Program-made: the position numbers and the translations under genes
NCBI RefSeq assembly: GCF_000014565.1
Contig: NC_008268.1
Coordinates: 372,001 to 436,000, forward strand
Source of the DNA: Rhodococcus jostii RHA1
GTDB lineage: Bacteria > Actinomycetota > Actinomycetes > Mycobacteriales > Mycobacteriaceae
Length of the DNA: 64,000 nt
Direction of reading: 5' to 3'
Notes under the pieces: model-generated
Told to the model about the DNA's origin: nothing
The model's database searches: none
What the model saw: the letters and a program-made list of their open reading frames with translations, nothing else
In this document: positions 1 through 7,500 of the stretch, piece after piece
How the letters are laid out: every line of letters begins with the position of its first letter
How positions within the stretch are numbered: the first letter of the stretch is position 1

Positions 1-382
1 TGTGCCACCCCTGTGTGTAGTGGTTCCAACCGAGCGCGGTACCCAGACGTGCCATCACCCCCGCCGCAGCCAGGTACTCCCGCCCACCGCCGCCCGCCGA
101 CAACGTGGCGGGAACGCACACCACACTGATGTGGGTCGTGGAGGGTATGTGCAGATCGTCGAAATCGAGCACGTGCCCGACCGCTGCCCAGCGCAGCGCA
201 GCCGGCAGACCATCCGTCCACGCAGCTGCCGGATCATCCAGTGCGGCAAGGGTTACTGCAATGGTGTCGACCAGAGCACGTCGAGCGAGATCGAGATCCC
301 CGGCGCCTGGCTCGATACCGACGGCCCACCCTGCGAGTTCGTGCGCGATGGCATCGGTTGATTCGTGCGGCGCAATCGCCAT
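1..382 (-). CDS. MmgE/PrpD family protein, N-terminal part (cut by left edge)
   Basis: Translating the minus strand from the ATG at 382 gives about 127 residues, open to the window edge. The N-terminus has the MmgE/PrpD pattern: an early helical stretch (ELAGWAV), then LARRALVDTIAVTLAA, then the conserved VGHVLDFDDLH segment near residues 70-80. A strong Shine-Dalgarno (GAAGGAG) lies just upstream of the ATG, which supports this start. The family includes 2-methylcitrate dehydratase, cis-aconitate decarboxylase and iminodisuccinate epimerase, so the substrate cannot be read from this fragment. It is divergent from the symporter at 820 and next to a CoA-linked catabolic operon, so a carboxylic-acid substrate is likely. 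About two thirds of the gene lies outside the window. Confidence 0.82.
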   Translation of the reverse strand, partial: MAIAPHESTDAIAHELAGWAVGIEPGAGDLDLARRALVDTIAVTLAALDDPAAAWTDGLPAALRWAAVGHVLDFDDLHIPSTTHISVVCVPATLSAGGGGREYLAAAGVMARLGTALGWNHYTQGWH

Positions 383-570
383 AGCCCACTCCTTCACCCC
401 ACCGGTGCGCCCAGTGCGCCCAGCTCCACAGTTCGTGGCACACCATACCGTTCTTCGGCACAGCGTTCAACGAGTCGCCACCACGTCTCCCTGCACGTTC
501 ACTACTTACTCATTCCTACCTGGCCTGTAGCGCAGAACACTTCGACGTGGGCGAACGCGATGAGGCACCC

Positions 571-633
571 TTGACAGAGTGTGATCCGAAGCACGATACT
601 CATTTTCCGACACACTGTGCCGATATGCAGCAC
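571..633 (+). promoter_or_regulatory. Promoter with 17-bp IclR-type operator before the symporter
   Basis: TTGACA at 571-576 and GATACT at 595-600 are spaced 18 bp apart, a good sigma-70-type promoter. The near-palindrome GTGCCGATATGCAGCAC follows at 617-633. It matches sites at 3267, 7433, 17340 and 19427, all preceded by CT. Its place just downstream of the -10 suggests repression. The long leader (about 185 nt) to the ATG at 820 shows no other clear feature. Confidence 0.6.
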
Positions 634-819
634 ACCCGATATCGGCTTCACTGTCTACGCCCCTGTGACGGGCTCGCACCGATCGCAGATTTTCCCGATG
701 CGATGGTCGAGTCACGGGTCCGGGGTCAGGCCCCTCCCACGAATGGAACGCCATCGGGCCACAGGCAGCCATTGCCCTCCACAATCACGAGCAACGCCTT
801 CACAGAAAGACGCTTCGCA

Positions 820-2121
820 ATGAAGATAGAAACATCCGACAAAGCGGCCATCTCGAACCCGAGGCGACAGCTGATCGCGGGCACTGTCGGACACTCGGTC
901 GAGTTCTTCGATTTCCTCGCGTACTCCTACCTCGCGGTCTACTTCGCATCTTCCTTCTTCCCCTCTTCGGAGTCGGGACTGGTGCCGCTCCTGAGCGCAT
1001 TCGGCGTCTTTGCCGTCGGGTTCCTCGCACGTCCGCTGGCAGGGCTTTTCATCGGACTGTTTGCAGATAGGTACGGCCGGCGGCGAGCCTTGAGCCTCAC
1101 CATCAGCCTCATGGCCGGCGGCAGCCTGCTTGTCGCCATCTGCCCCACGTACAGCCAGATCGGTGTCGCCGCGCCCATAATCCTCACCGTTGCACGCATC
1201 CTGCAGGGATTGTCCGCTGGAGGCGAATACACGACGGCGGGTGCCTTCATCGTCGAATCCGCACCCGCCGGCCGACGTGGTTTCTACTCGAGCTTCATGT
1301 TCGTCGCCTCGGGTATAGGAAAGTTGACATGTCTCGCCTTCATCACGTTGTTCGTCGCACTCATCGGTGAAGATGCGATGCGGGACTACGGTTGGCGAAT
1401 CCCCTTCGCGGTCGGCGCCCTGGCTGCGATCGTGGCCTGGTACATTCGCCGCGGGACGCAGGAAACGCTCGAGACCACCGCCTCCGACGAGGGCGCGGCA
1501 CCGGTTAGCCGCAACCCGCTCAATGCCCTGCAGCGTTACCCCAGACAGTCCCTGATCGTGTTTGCTATCGCCACCGGAATGGGTGTTGGACAATATTTTT
1601 GGGCGACGTACCTGACTACGTACTTCCAGATCCAGAACGGCGCCTCTGCCACCACCGCAATGACGGTCGGCATCATCACGCTGATCCTCTACACACTCGC
1701 ACAGCCGGTGGCCGGGTTGATCTCCGACAGATATGGACGTAAGCCGTGCATGTACGCATTCGGCGTCGGCACCGTCATCGTGACGCCTTTCCTGCTCTCG
1801 ATAACAAGCTCGAACTTTTCGGTTCTGATATGCATTCAGCTCGTCGGGCTACTGCTGTTGAGCCTCTGCACATCGATCACGTCAGCTGTGATGGTCGAAA
1901 ACTTCCCACCGCACGTACGAGTGAGCGGCCTAGGCTTTCCCTACTCGCTCTCGGTGGCAATCTTCGGCGGCACGGTCCCGCTTGTAGCCACTAGCCTAGC
2001 CAATGCCGGTTACTCCCAATATTTTCCGTGGTACATCGTGGCCACCGCGATTATTACGCTCCTGGGGGCCATAGCGGTACCGGAAACGTTCCGCAGCGAC
2101 ATTTCGGGCGAAGATTCCTGA
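820..2121 (+). CDS. MFS metabolite:H+ symporter (MHS family)
   Basis: The 433-residue, 12-TM major facilitator belongs to the metabolite:H+ symporter group, which moves organic acids (KgtP, ShiA, citrate and proline/betaine carriers). Evidence is the loop 2-3 motif GLFADRYGRRR near residues 79-90, the TM4-5 motif GLSAGGEYTTAGAFIVE, and a second DRYGRKP loop in the C-terminal half. The ATG at 820 is chosen because MHS proteins start shortly before TM1 (GTVGHSVEFFDF). The longer open frame to 547 would read through promoter DNA. The gene stands alone between a probable IclR operator and a bidirectional terminator. It probably imports the acid broken down by the neighbouring enzymes; the substrate is unknown. 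Confidence 0.85.
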   Translation: MKIETSDKAAISNPRRQLIAGTVGHSVEFFDFLAYSYLAVYFASSFFPSSESGLVPLLSAFGVFAVGFLARPLAGLFIGLFADRYGRRRALSLTISLMAGGSLLVAICPTYSQIGVAAPIILTVARILQGLSAGGEYTTAGAFIVESAPAGRRGFYSSFMFVASGIGKLTCLAFITLFVALIGEDAMRDYGWRIPFAVGALAAIVAWYIRRGTQETLETTASDEGAAPVSRNPLNALQRYPRQSLIVFAIATGMGVGQYFWATYLTTYFQIQNGASATTAMTVGIITLILYTLAQPVAGLISDRYGRKPCMYAFGVGTVIVTPFLLSITSSNFSVLICIQLVGLLLLSLCTSITSAVMVENFPPHVRVSGLGFPYSLSVAIFGGTVPLVATSLANAGYSQYFPWYIVATAIITLLGAIAVPETFRSDISGEDS

Positions 2122-2155
2122 TCGACATTTCTCCCCCTGTTCACGGGATTCGCTC

Positions 2156-2186
2156 CTTCTCGGGCCGCCACTGGCGGCCCGAGAAG
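2156..2186. terminator. Bidirectional hairpin terminator
   Basis: There is a near-perfect inverted repeat with a 14-bp arm (TTCTCGGGCCGCCA), a one-base centre and its complement, lying between the convergent stop codons of the symporter (2121) and the GntR regulator (2193). There is no long T tract, as is usual in high-GC actinobacteria. Confidence 0.7.
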
Positions 2187-2192
2187 AACCCC

Positions 2193-2933
2193 TCAACTTC
2201 TGCCAATGGTGTTTCGGTAGGTGTAGTGCTCGGGCAGGTAGTAGCCGACCGCCAACTCGACTGCCCGACTGTCCGAATCGAGATACACGCGATCTGCGCG
2301 CAACAGCGGATGTCCGACGGGGCAGTCGAGGTGATGGGCGGTCTCCTCGGACGCCGGCGCCACGGTGATCGACTGCACGAGTTCGACAACGGGAGACGCC
2401 AGGTGAGGTTCCAGAAGACCGATGATCGTGTGCGCTCCGATCGCGCCCGGCTCCGTCGCCGCGCCGCCACACAGATGCTGCGCGTGCAGATCCGGCAGAT
2501 GGACGGTCGTCATCGCGAACACGATCCCCGCGTACCGGCGTACATACGCGATCGTGGAGACGAAGTCATTGTCGAGGCGTAAACGGCTTGCGGCTTCGAT
2601 ATCGGCCCTACGTCGCAGAGGCGCAACGATTTCCGTGGTGGTGCCCGTGGGGAGATTGGTCAGTTCTTCAATCGGTCCGAGCCGCCGGAGGTGCCTACTC
2701 CCCAGTTCGGAGACGAACGTGCCCCTCCCCGGAACGCGATACACCAGGCCATCCGCCACGAGATCGTAGAATGCTCGCCTCACCGTCTGCCGACTCAACC
2801 CATACTGTTCGGCAAGTTCGAGTTCGGTGGGAAGCTGGCGACCACCGTGAAAGTGGCCTGCAGCGATTTGCTCGCGCAGCGCGTGGGACAACCGACGATG
2901 CGCCGGCGTTTGTTCGTTGTCACGGCCACCCAT
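2193..2933 (-). CDS. GntR family regulator (HutC/UTRA type)
   Basis: The 246-residue regulator has an N-terminal winged helix (residues ~10-75: LREQIAAGHF, LPTELELAEQYGLSRQTVRRAF, DGLVYRVPGRGTFV) and a C-terminal UTRA ligand-binding domain ending in AVGYYLPEHYTYRN. HutC-type regulators bind small carboxylates, amino acids or sugars and usually repress adjacent catabolic genes. It is convergent with the symporter and divergent from the acyl-CoA dehydrogenase operon across a 370-bp gap. A weaker copy of the module's 17-bp site lies at 3052-3068 upstream, so it may itself be under IclR control. Its effector is unknown. Confidence 0.88.
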   Translation of the reverse strand: MGGRDNEQTPAHRRLSHALREQIAAGHFHGGRQLPTELELAEQYGLSRQTVRRAFYDLVADGLVYRVPGRGTFVSELGSRHLRRLGPIEELTNLPTGTTTEIVAPLRRRADIEAASRLRLDNDFVSTIAYVRRYAGIVFAMTTVHLPDLHAQHLCGGAATEPGAIGAHTIIGLLEPHLASPVVELVQSITVAPASEETAHHLDCPVGHPLLRADRVYLDSDSRAVELAVGYYLPEHYTYRNTIGRS

Positions 2934-3051
2934 CAGCCCACACCGATCCGTTCCTGTCGCCCTTCGGCATCATCAGTCGCCGCGAGGTGCTGTCTTCGCA
3001 GGCCGATCCCTCTGGATCGGACGGAACCATGGTAGTCGATTGCAGCACGGT

Positions 3052-3068
3052 ATTCCATGTATCGGCAC
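3052..3068. promoter_or_regulatory. Weak IclR-type operator upstream of gntR
   Basis: ATTCCATGTATCGGCAC matches the site at 7433-7449 at 14 of 17 positions, with one half (TATCGGCAC) intact. It lies about 120 bp upstream of the gntR start, in the divergent region 2934-3303. Confidence 0.4.
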
Positions 3069-3218
3069 ACCACTTCGCGTCTCTGCGCACCCGGCAACCC
3101 TGCCAACAGCGCGAGCCCCGGCCGACATCGGAGAACCAGGACCGGACCGGATGTCGGTTGTAATATGCCCTTGACCTGCATTGACAGCGTTTGGCGCCAC
3201 CACTCACCAGAGGGAGGG

Positions 3219-3283
3219 TTGACCAATACGGCTACGGTGGGGCATCCTGATCCATATCGGAACACTGTGCCGTATAGAGGCAC
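3219..3283 (+). promoter_or_regulatory. Promoter region and IclR-type operator before the acyl-CoA operon
   Basis: TTGACC at 3219-3224 and CATCCT about 18 bp later are a possible -35/-10 pair. GTGCCGTATAGAGGCAC follows at 3267-3283, again preceded by CACT. The distance from the -35 to the site (48 bp) is close to that in front of the symporter (46 bp) and the aldehyde dehydrogenase (45 bp). The acyl-CoA dehydrogenase ATG is only 20 bp beyond the site. Confidence 0.55.
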
Positions 3284-3303
3284 GGATGAAGGGTTGAAGC
3301 CTC

Positions 3304-4494
3304 ATGACTGCTGTAGTTGACGACGTCGGTTCGTCAGGAGCCGGGTATCTCACCGACGAGCGCCTCGCGATCCAGGCGATGGCGCGAGAGTTCGCCGCCA
3401 AGGAAGTATTGCCCGTGGCGAACGAACTCGATCCGGTCAAGGGTGAGATTCCGATGGAACTGCGCCAGAAGATGGCCGAGCTGGGCTTTTTCGGTGTTCT
3501 GATTCCCGAGGAATACGGCGGGCTGGGCCTCGGGGTCTTCGAATACGCCCTGATCGTCGAGGAACTTGCCCGCGCGTGGATGAGCGTGTCGAGCCTGATC
3601 ACTCGCGGACAACAATTCACCGCGGGTTTCACCGAGGAACAGCGCCGCGAGTACCTGCCGCGGATGGCTACGGGCGATTTCCTCAGCGCCTTTGCCTTGT
3701 CCGAGCCCGATGCAGGATCCGATGTGGCAGCGCTGTCGACTCGGGCCCGCAGAGAAGCCGACGGGTGGCGGATCAGCGGCCAGAAGATGTGGTGCACGTT
3801 CGCCGACGGAGCCGACTACCTTCAGGTATTTGCCCGTACGTCACCCATTGACCGCGACCACCGATCGCGCGGTATCAGCTGTTTCATCATGCCGAAGCCT
3901 CGGGGTGAGCTGCCCCCGGGAGTGACGGGCACGCCGGTACGGAAGATCGGATATCACGGATGGAAGACGTGGGAGCTGTCCTTCGACAACGCCTACGCCG
4001 CTGGTGACTCCATGGTCGGCCCCGAAGGCGAGGGCTTCAAGGTCGCCATGGGCGATCTCGAGACCGCCCGGATTCATACCGCCGCCCGCGCCATCGGCGT
4101 GGCACGCGGAGCGCTCGAAGACTCCGTTGCCTATGCGCGGCAACGCGTCCAGTTCGGCCGACCGATCGGCGAGAACCAGGCGATCCGATTCAAGATCGCG
4201 CACATGGCCACCGAGGTGGAGGCGGCCCGATCGCTGATGTACCGGGTGTGCACCGAGGTCGACGCCGGCCGGCGCAACACCGTGGAAGCATCGATGGTCA
4301 AGTACCTCGCCACCGAGATGGCCGAACGAGTGACCAGTGAGGCCCTGCAGATTCACGGCGGTGCCGGATACACCACGGATTTCGCCGTCGAACGGTACTG
4401 GCGGGATGCCAAGCTCACCAAAATCTTCGAGGGCACGTCGGAAATCCAGCTGAAGATCATCTCGGATTCGATCCTCGGAAGGCAGACACGATGA
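3304..4494 (+). CDS. Acyl-CoA dehydrogenase
   Basis: The 396-residue cytosolic FAD flavoenzyme oxidises an acyl-CoA to the 2-enoyl-CoA and passes electrons to ETF. The N-terminal helical domain (LTDERLAIQAMAREFAA), the FAD/acyl signature FALSEPDAGSDVAAL near residues 132-146, the GHRGW-like HGWKTWELSFDN segment and the C-terminal QIHGGAGYTTDFAVERYWRDAK are all present. Glu376 in KIFEGTSEIQ is the likely catalytic base. The length is standard for short/branched-chain family members and lacks the long N-terminal extension of methylsuccinyl-CoA dehydrogenase. The stop overlaps the CoA-transferase start (ATGA), so the two are translationally coupled. It is the first gene of a four-gene operon. 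The substrate is not determinable; a dicarboxylic or branched acyl-CoA fits the neighbours. Confidence 0.9.
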   Translation: MTAVVDDVGSSGAGYLTDERLAIQAMAREFAAKEVLPVANELDPVKGEIPMELRQKMAELGFFGVLIPEEYGGLGLGVFEYALIVEELARAWMSVSSLITRGQQFTAGFTEEQRREYLPRMATGDFLSAFALSEPDAGSDVAALSTRARREADGWRISGQKMWCTFADGADYLQVFARTSPIDRDHRSRGISCFIMPKPRGELPPGVTGTPVRKIGYHGWKTWELSFDNAYAAGDSMVGPEGEGFKVAMGDLETARIHTAARAIGVARGALEDSVAYARQRVQFGRPIGENQAIRFKIAHMATEVEAARSLMYRVCTEVDAGRRNTVEASMVKYLATEMAERVTSEALQIHGGAGYTTDFAVERYWRDAKLTKIFEGTSEIQLKIISDSILGRQTR

Positions 4495-5703
4495 CATCGC
4501 CGGTCGCCGGGCCACTGAACGATGTCGTGGTGATCGACCTGACGACCATGCTCGCGGGGCCCTTCGCCACTATGGTCCTCGGAGATCTGGGCGCCGACGT
4601 GATCAAGATCGAACCCCCTCATGGTGACTTCATCCGAGAGCAGGGACCGTTCGCACCGGATGACGAACTACGCGCATTCGGCGGGTATTTCCAGAGCGTC
4701 AATCGCAACAAGCGCAGTGTCGTTCTCGACCTCACCACCGAGGAGGGGCGCGCCTCGCTGCTCGAACTGGTCGCGCACGCCGATGTCGTCGTGGAGAACT
4801 TCCGCCACGGGGTCATGGACCGGCTGGGGCTGTCCTACGAGCGACTCCAGGAGAAGAATCCCCACCTGGTATATGCGGCGATCCGCGGATTCGGTGACGA
4901 ACGCACCGGCAGCAGCCCGATGCGGGACTGGCCGGCGTACGACATCACCGTCCAGGCTGTCAGCGGCTTGATGGAAATCACCGGCGAGCCCGACCGCCCC
5001 CCCGATCAAGACCGGTCCCGGTCTCGGTGACACCGTGCCTGCACTCTTCGCGGTGATCGGCCTGCTGTCGGCCGTGCACCGTGCACGCCGCGACGGAGTC
5101 GGCGGCTTCGTCGACGTGTCGATGTACGACGCCATGCTGGCCATGTGCGAACGCGCCGTCTACCAGCACTCCTACACCGGCGACGTACCGACCCGGCAGG
5201 GAAACAGCCATCCCCTGCTCTGCCCCTTCGATGTCGTGCCCGCCGCAGACGGGTGGGTCAGTATCGCCGCGCCGGGCAACAAACATTGGCAGCAACTCTG
5301 TGCGGTAATCGGGCGCCCCGAGTTGGCTACGGACGAACGCACAAGGGACAACGTCAGCCGACTGGTCAATCGTGACTTCACCATGTCTGCGGTGACCGCG
5401 TGGACAACCACCCGGACCAAGGACCAGATCGTGGAAACACTCGGCGGCAAGGTCCCGGTGGCACCGGTCAACACCGTCGAGGACATCTATGCGGATCCCC
5501 ACGTGCGTGCCCGCAACATGTTGGTCGAGGTCGATCATCCCGGCGTGCCCCACCCGGTGACGATCGCCAACTCTCCGATCAAGTTCGCGGATGCGCCCTC
5601 GACGCATGTCCGGCGAGCACCGCTACTCGGTGAACATACCGATGAAGTGCTGGCCCAGTTCGACAACGCAACAGCTGCCCTCCAGCTCGAAGAAACAAGA
5701 TAG
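4491..5703 (+). pseudogene. CaiB/BaiF (class III) CoA-transferase, frameshifted in a C7 tract
   Basis: Two frames together make a class III CoA-transferase of about 403 residues, which moves CoA between carboxylic acids. Frame one (4491-5030) has the N-terminal LTTMLAGPFATMVLGDLGADVIKIE, NRNKRSVVLDL and the DWPAYDITVQAVSGL motif, whose Asp (about residue 151) aligns with the catalytic aspartate. Frame two continues from TGPGLGDTVPALFAVIGL to 5703. The break is one extra C in the run of seven at 4997-5003; removing one C restores an uninterrupted protein. It is either a true inactivating mutation, phase variation or a sequencing error. The gene would activate the pathway substrate, so its state decides whether the operon works. 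Confidence 0.85.
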
Positions 5704-5710
5704 GGAGATC

Positions 5711-6688
5711 ATGTCCAGAACACAACGACCGCGGCGTTCCTGCCTCGCGGTTCCCGGTTCGAACCCGAAGATGATCGAGAAGGCGAAGGGTCTCGATTCC
5801 GACCAGGTCTTCCTGGATCTCGAGGACGCGTGTGCTCCACTCGCGAAACCTGGTGCGCGCAAGACCATCGTCTCGGCACTCAACGAAGGCGGGTGGGGAT
5901 CGAAGATTCGCGTGGTGCGGGTCAACGATCTCACCACCCACTGGACCTATCGTGACGTGGTCGAGGTCGTCGAAGGTGCCGGTGAGAATCTTGACTGCAT
6001 CATGCTTCCGAAGGTGCAGTCGGCTGCCCAGATCGCCTGGCTCGACTTCACTCTGACCCAGATCGAGAAGACCATGGGTTTCGAGGTAGGCCGAATCGGA
6101 ATCGAGGCGCAGATCGAGGACGCCGCCGGATTGATCAACGTCGACGAGATCGCGGCCGCGTCGCCGCGTACCGAAACGATCATCTTCGGCCCGGGCGACT
6201 TCATGGCGAGCATCAACATGAAGTCGCTCGTGATCGGTGAGCAGCCGCCGGGTTATGGGGTCGGCGACGCGTTCCACTACCCGCTGATGCGGATCCTGAT
6301 GGCCGCCCGAGCGAACGGGCTGCAGGCAATCGACGGACCCTATGTTCAGGTCCGTAACGTCGATGGCTTTCGCCGGGTTGCCGGACAGGCCGCCGCACTC
6401 GGCTACGACGGGAAATGGGTGCTGCATCCGGCCCAGATCGACGCCGCCAACGACACCTTCAGTCCCGCCCAGGCCGACTACGACCATGCCGAGAACATCC
6501 TCGCCGCGTACGAGTGGTTCACCTCCGACCAGGGCGGCCGCAAGGGCGCCGTGATGCTCGGCGACGAAATGATCGACGAGGCGTCCCGCAAGATGGCGTT
6601 GGTCATCGCAGGCCAGGGCCGCGCGGCCGGCATGGAACGACTCGATGTGTGGAAGCCGGAGATCGAGACCGTAGAGAGCGGTGTGTGA
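5711..6688 (+). CDS. HpcH/HpaI (CitE-like) beta-hydroxyacyl-CoA lyase
   Basis: The 325-residue TIM-barrel lyase belongs to the CitE/malyl-CoA lyase family. It splits a 3-hydroxyacyl-CoA such as malyl-, beta-methylmalyl- or citramalyl-CoA into two acids using Mg2+ (family knowledge). Visible motifs are PGSNPKM, the acidic FLDLEDAC at residues 34-41, substrate Arg70 in VVRVND, the metal-ligand region GIEAQIEDAAG (130-140), IFGPGDFM with Asp163, and GKWVLHPAQI near the C-terminus. Length matches Mcl1-type lyases better than the 270-280 residue citrate lyase subunit. AGGGAG precedes the ATG at 5711, eight bases after the CoA-transferase stop. It stands beside a MaoC hydratase, which would supply its hydroxyacyl-CoA. 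Confidence 0.88.
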   Translation: MSRTQRPRRSCLAVPGSNPKMIEKAKGLDSDQVFLDLEDACAPLAKPGARKTIVSALNEGGWGSKIRVVRVNDLTTHWTYRDVVEVVEGAGENLDCIMLPKVQSAAQIAWLDFTLTQIEKTMGFEVGRIGIEAQIEDAAGLINVDEIAAASPRTETIIFGPGDFMASINMKSLVIGEQPPGYGVGDAFHYPLMRILMAARANGLQAIDGPYVQVRNVDGFRRVAGQAAALGYDGKWVLHPAQIDAANDTFSPAQADYDHAENILAAYEWFTSDQGGRKGAVMLGDEMIDEASRKMALVIAGQGRAAGMERLDVWKPEIETVESGV

Positions 6689-6718
6689 ACAGTGACGACC
6701 ACGGAGAAAGAGCAGAAC

Positions 6719-7222
6719 ATGCAGTTCGGACGGTACTTCGAGGATTTCGAAGTCGGAGCAATCTACAGGCATTGGCCAGGCAAGACCGTCACCGAATACG
6801 ACGATCACCTGTTCTGCCTGCTGACGATGAACCACCACCCGTTGCACATCAACTCCCACTTCGCTCAGGAGACAACAGAATTCGGGCGCAACGTGGTCGT
6901 GGGCAACTACGTCTACTCGCTTCTGCTCGGCATGTCCGTACAGGATGTGTCCGGCAAAGCGATCGCCAACCTCGAAATCGAATCGTTGCGGCACGTCAAG
7001 CCGACGTTCCACGGCGACACGATCTATGGCGAAACCGAGGTCCTGGAAGTCACGCCCTCGAAGTCCAAGGACGACCGAGGCGTCGTGTACGTCGAGACCC
7101 GCGGCTACAAGCAGGACGGGCAGATCGTCTGCATCTTCCGACGCAAAGTTCTCGTACCCAAGCGAAGCTACGGCGACGCACGCGGCGGCGAACAGCCCGC
7201 TCGCCCGCTGCCGCACGTGTAG
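6719..7222 (+). CDS. MaoC-family enoyl-CoA hydratase
   Basis: The 167-residue hot-dog-fold hydratase begins QFGRYFEDFEVGAIYRHWPG, the standard opening of the MaoC group that includes mesaconyl-CoA and itaconyl-CoA hydratases (such as Rv2499c in M. tuberculosis). The hydratase motif LLTMNHHPLHINSHFA lies near residues 37-52. ATG at 6719 is preferred because family members start here. An in-frame GTG at 6692 would add nine unconserved residues. It would hydrate an enoyl-CoA to the beta-hydroxyacyl-CoA cleaved by the CitE-like lyase upstream. Rv2498c-Rv2500c pairs the same three families, which supports a C5 dicarboxyl-CoA substrate. Confidence 0.86.
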   Translation: MQFGRYFEDFEVGAIYRHWPGKTVTEYDDHLFCLLTMNHHPLHINSHFAQETTEFGRNVVVGNYVYSLLLGMSVQDVSGKAIANLEIESLRHVKPTFHGDTIYGETEVLEVTPSKSKDDRGVVYVETRGYKQDGQIVCIFRRKVLVPKRSYGDARGGEQPARPLPHV

Positions 7223-7347
7223 TCGACCCCGGCTGGGAGGGTTCCCGCCTACAACGCCCACAGCCGTTCTCACCGAAGCCGGATGGGATCTGCGGGTCGG
7301 CTGCGTGGTCCGCGGATCGACGAGTTCGTCCCTCCGATCTTCGATCC

Positions 7348-7387
7348 GGGCCGGGTGTTCCTCCGCTGGTGGGAGGACGCCCGGCCC
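7348..7387. terminator. Hairpin terminator after the CoA operon
   Basis: A long imperfect inverted repeat has arms GGGCCGGGTGTTCCTCC and GGAGGACGCCCGGCCC, a seven-base loop and a short TT after the stem. It ends directly at the TTGACA of the next promoter, separating the CoA operon from the aldehyde dehydrogenase gene. The stretch 7223-7347 before it shows no gene. Confidence 0.65.
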
Positions 7388-7449
7388 TTGACAGAGATCG
7401 CGGGAACGAACCAAGCTATCAACAGAAACACTGTGCCATATATCGGCAC
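7388..7449 (+). promoter_or_regulatory. Promoter and IclR-type operator before the aldehyde dehydrogenase
   Basis: TTGACAGAG at 7388 repeats the sequence at 571. GTGCCATATATCGGCAC at 7433-7449 is a near-perfect palindrome matching the other sites. The -10 is poor (CAAGCT at an 18-bp spacing), so the promoter may need an activator. The start codon is 51 bp downstream. Confidence 0.6.
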
Positions 7450-7500
7450 GATCTCGGTGCGGCCGGTTACCCGGGTGCACCACTCGGAATAGGAAGCACA

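Noticed and set aside
3304..4494. Acyl-CoA dehydrogenase as methylsuccinyl-CoA dehydrogenase
   Set aside because: Known methylsuccinyl-CoA dehydrogenases carry a long N-terminal extension (about 550 residues). This protein is 396 residues, so the specific name is not supported.
6415..7500. A plus-strand frame running from within citE into the aldehyde dehydrogenase, suggesting a fusion
   Set aside because: The part before 7501 is out of the citE frame and crosses a hairpin, promoter and operator. The ALDH family starts at 7501.
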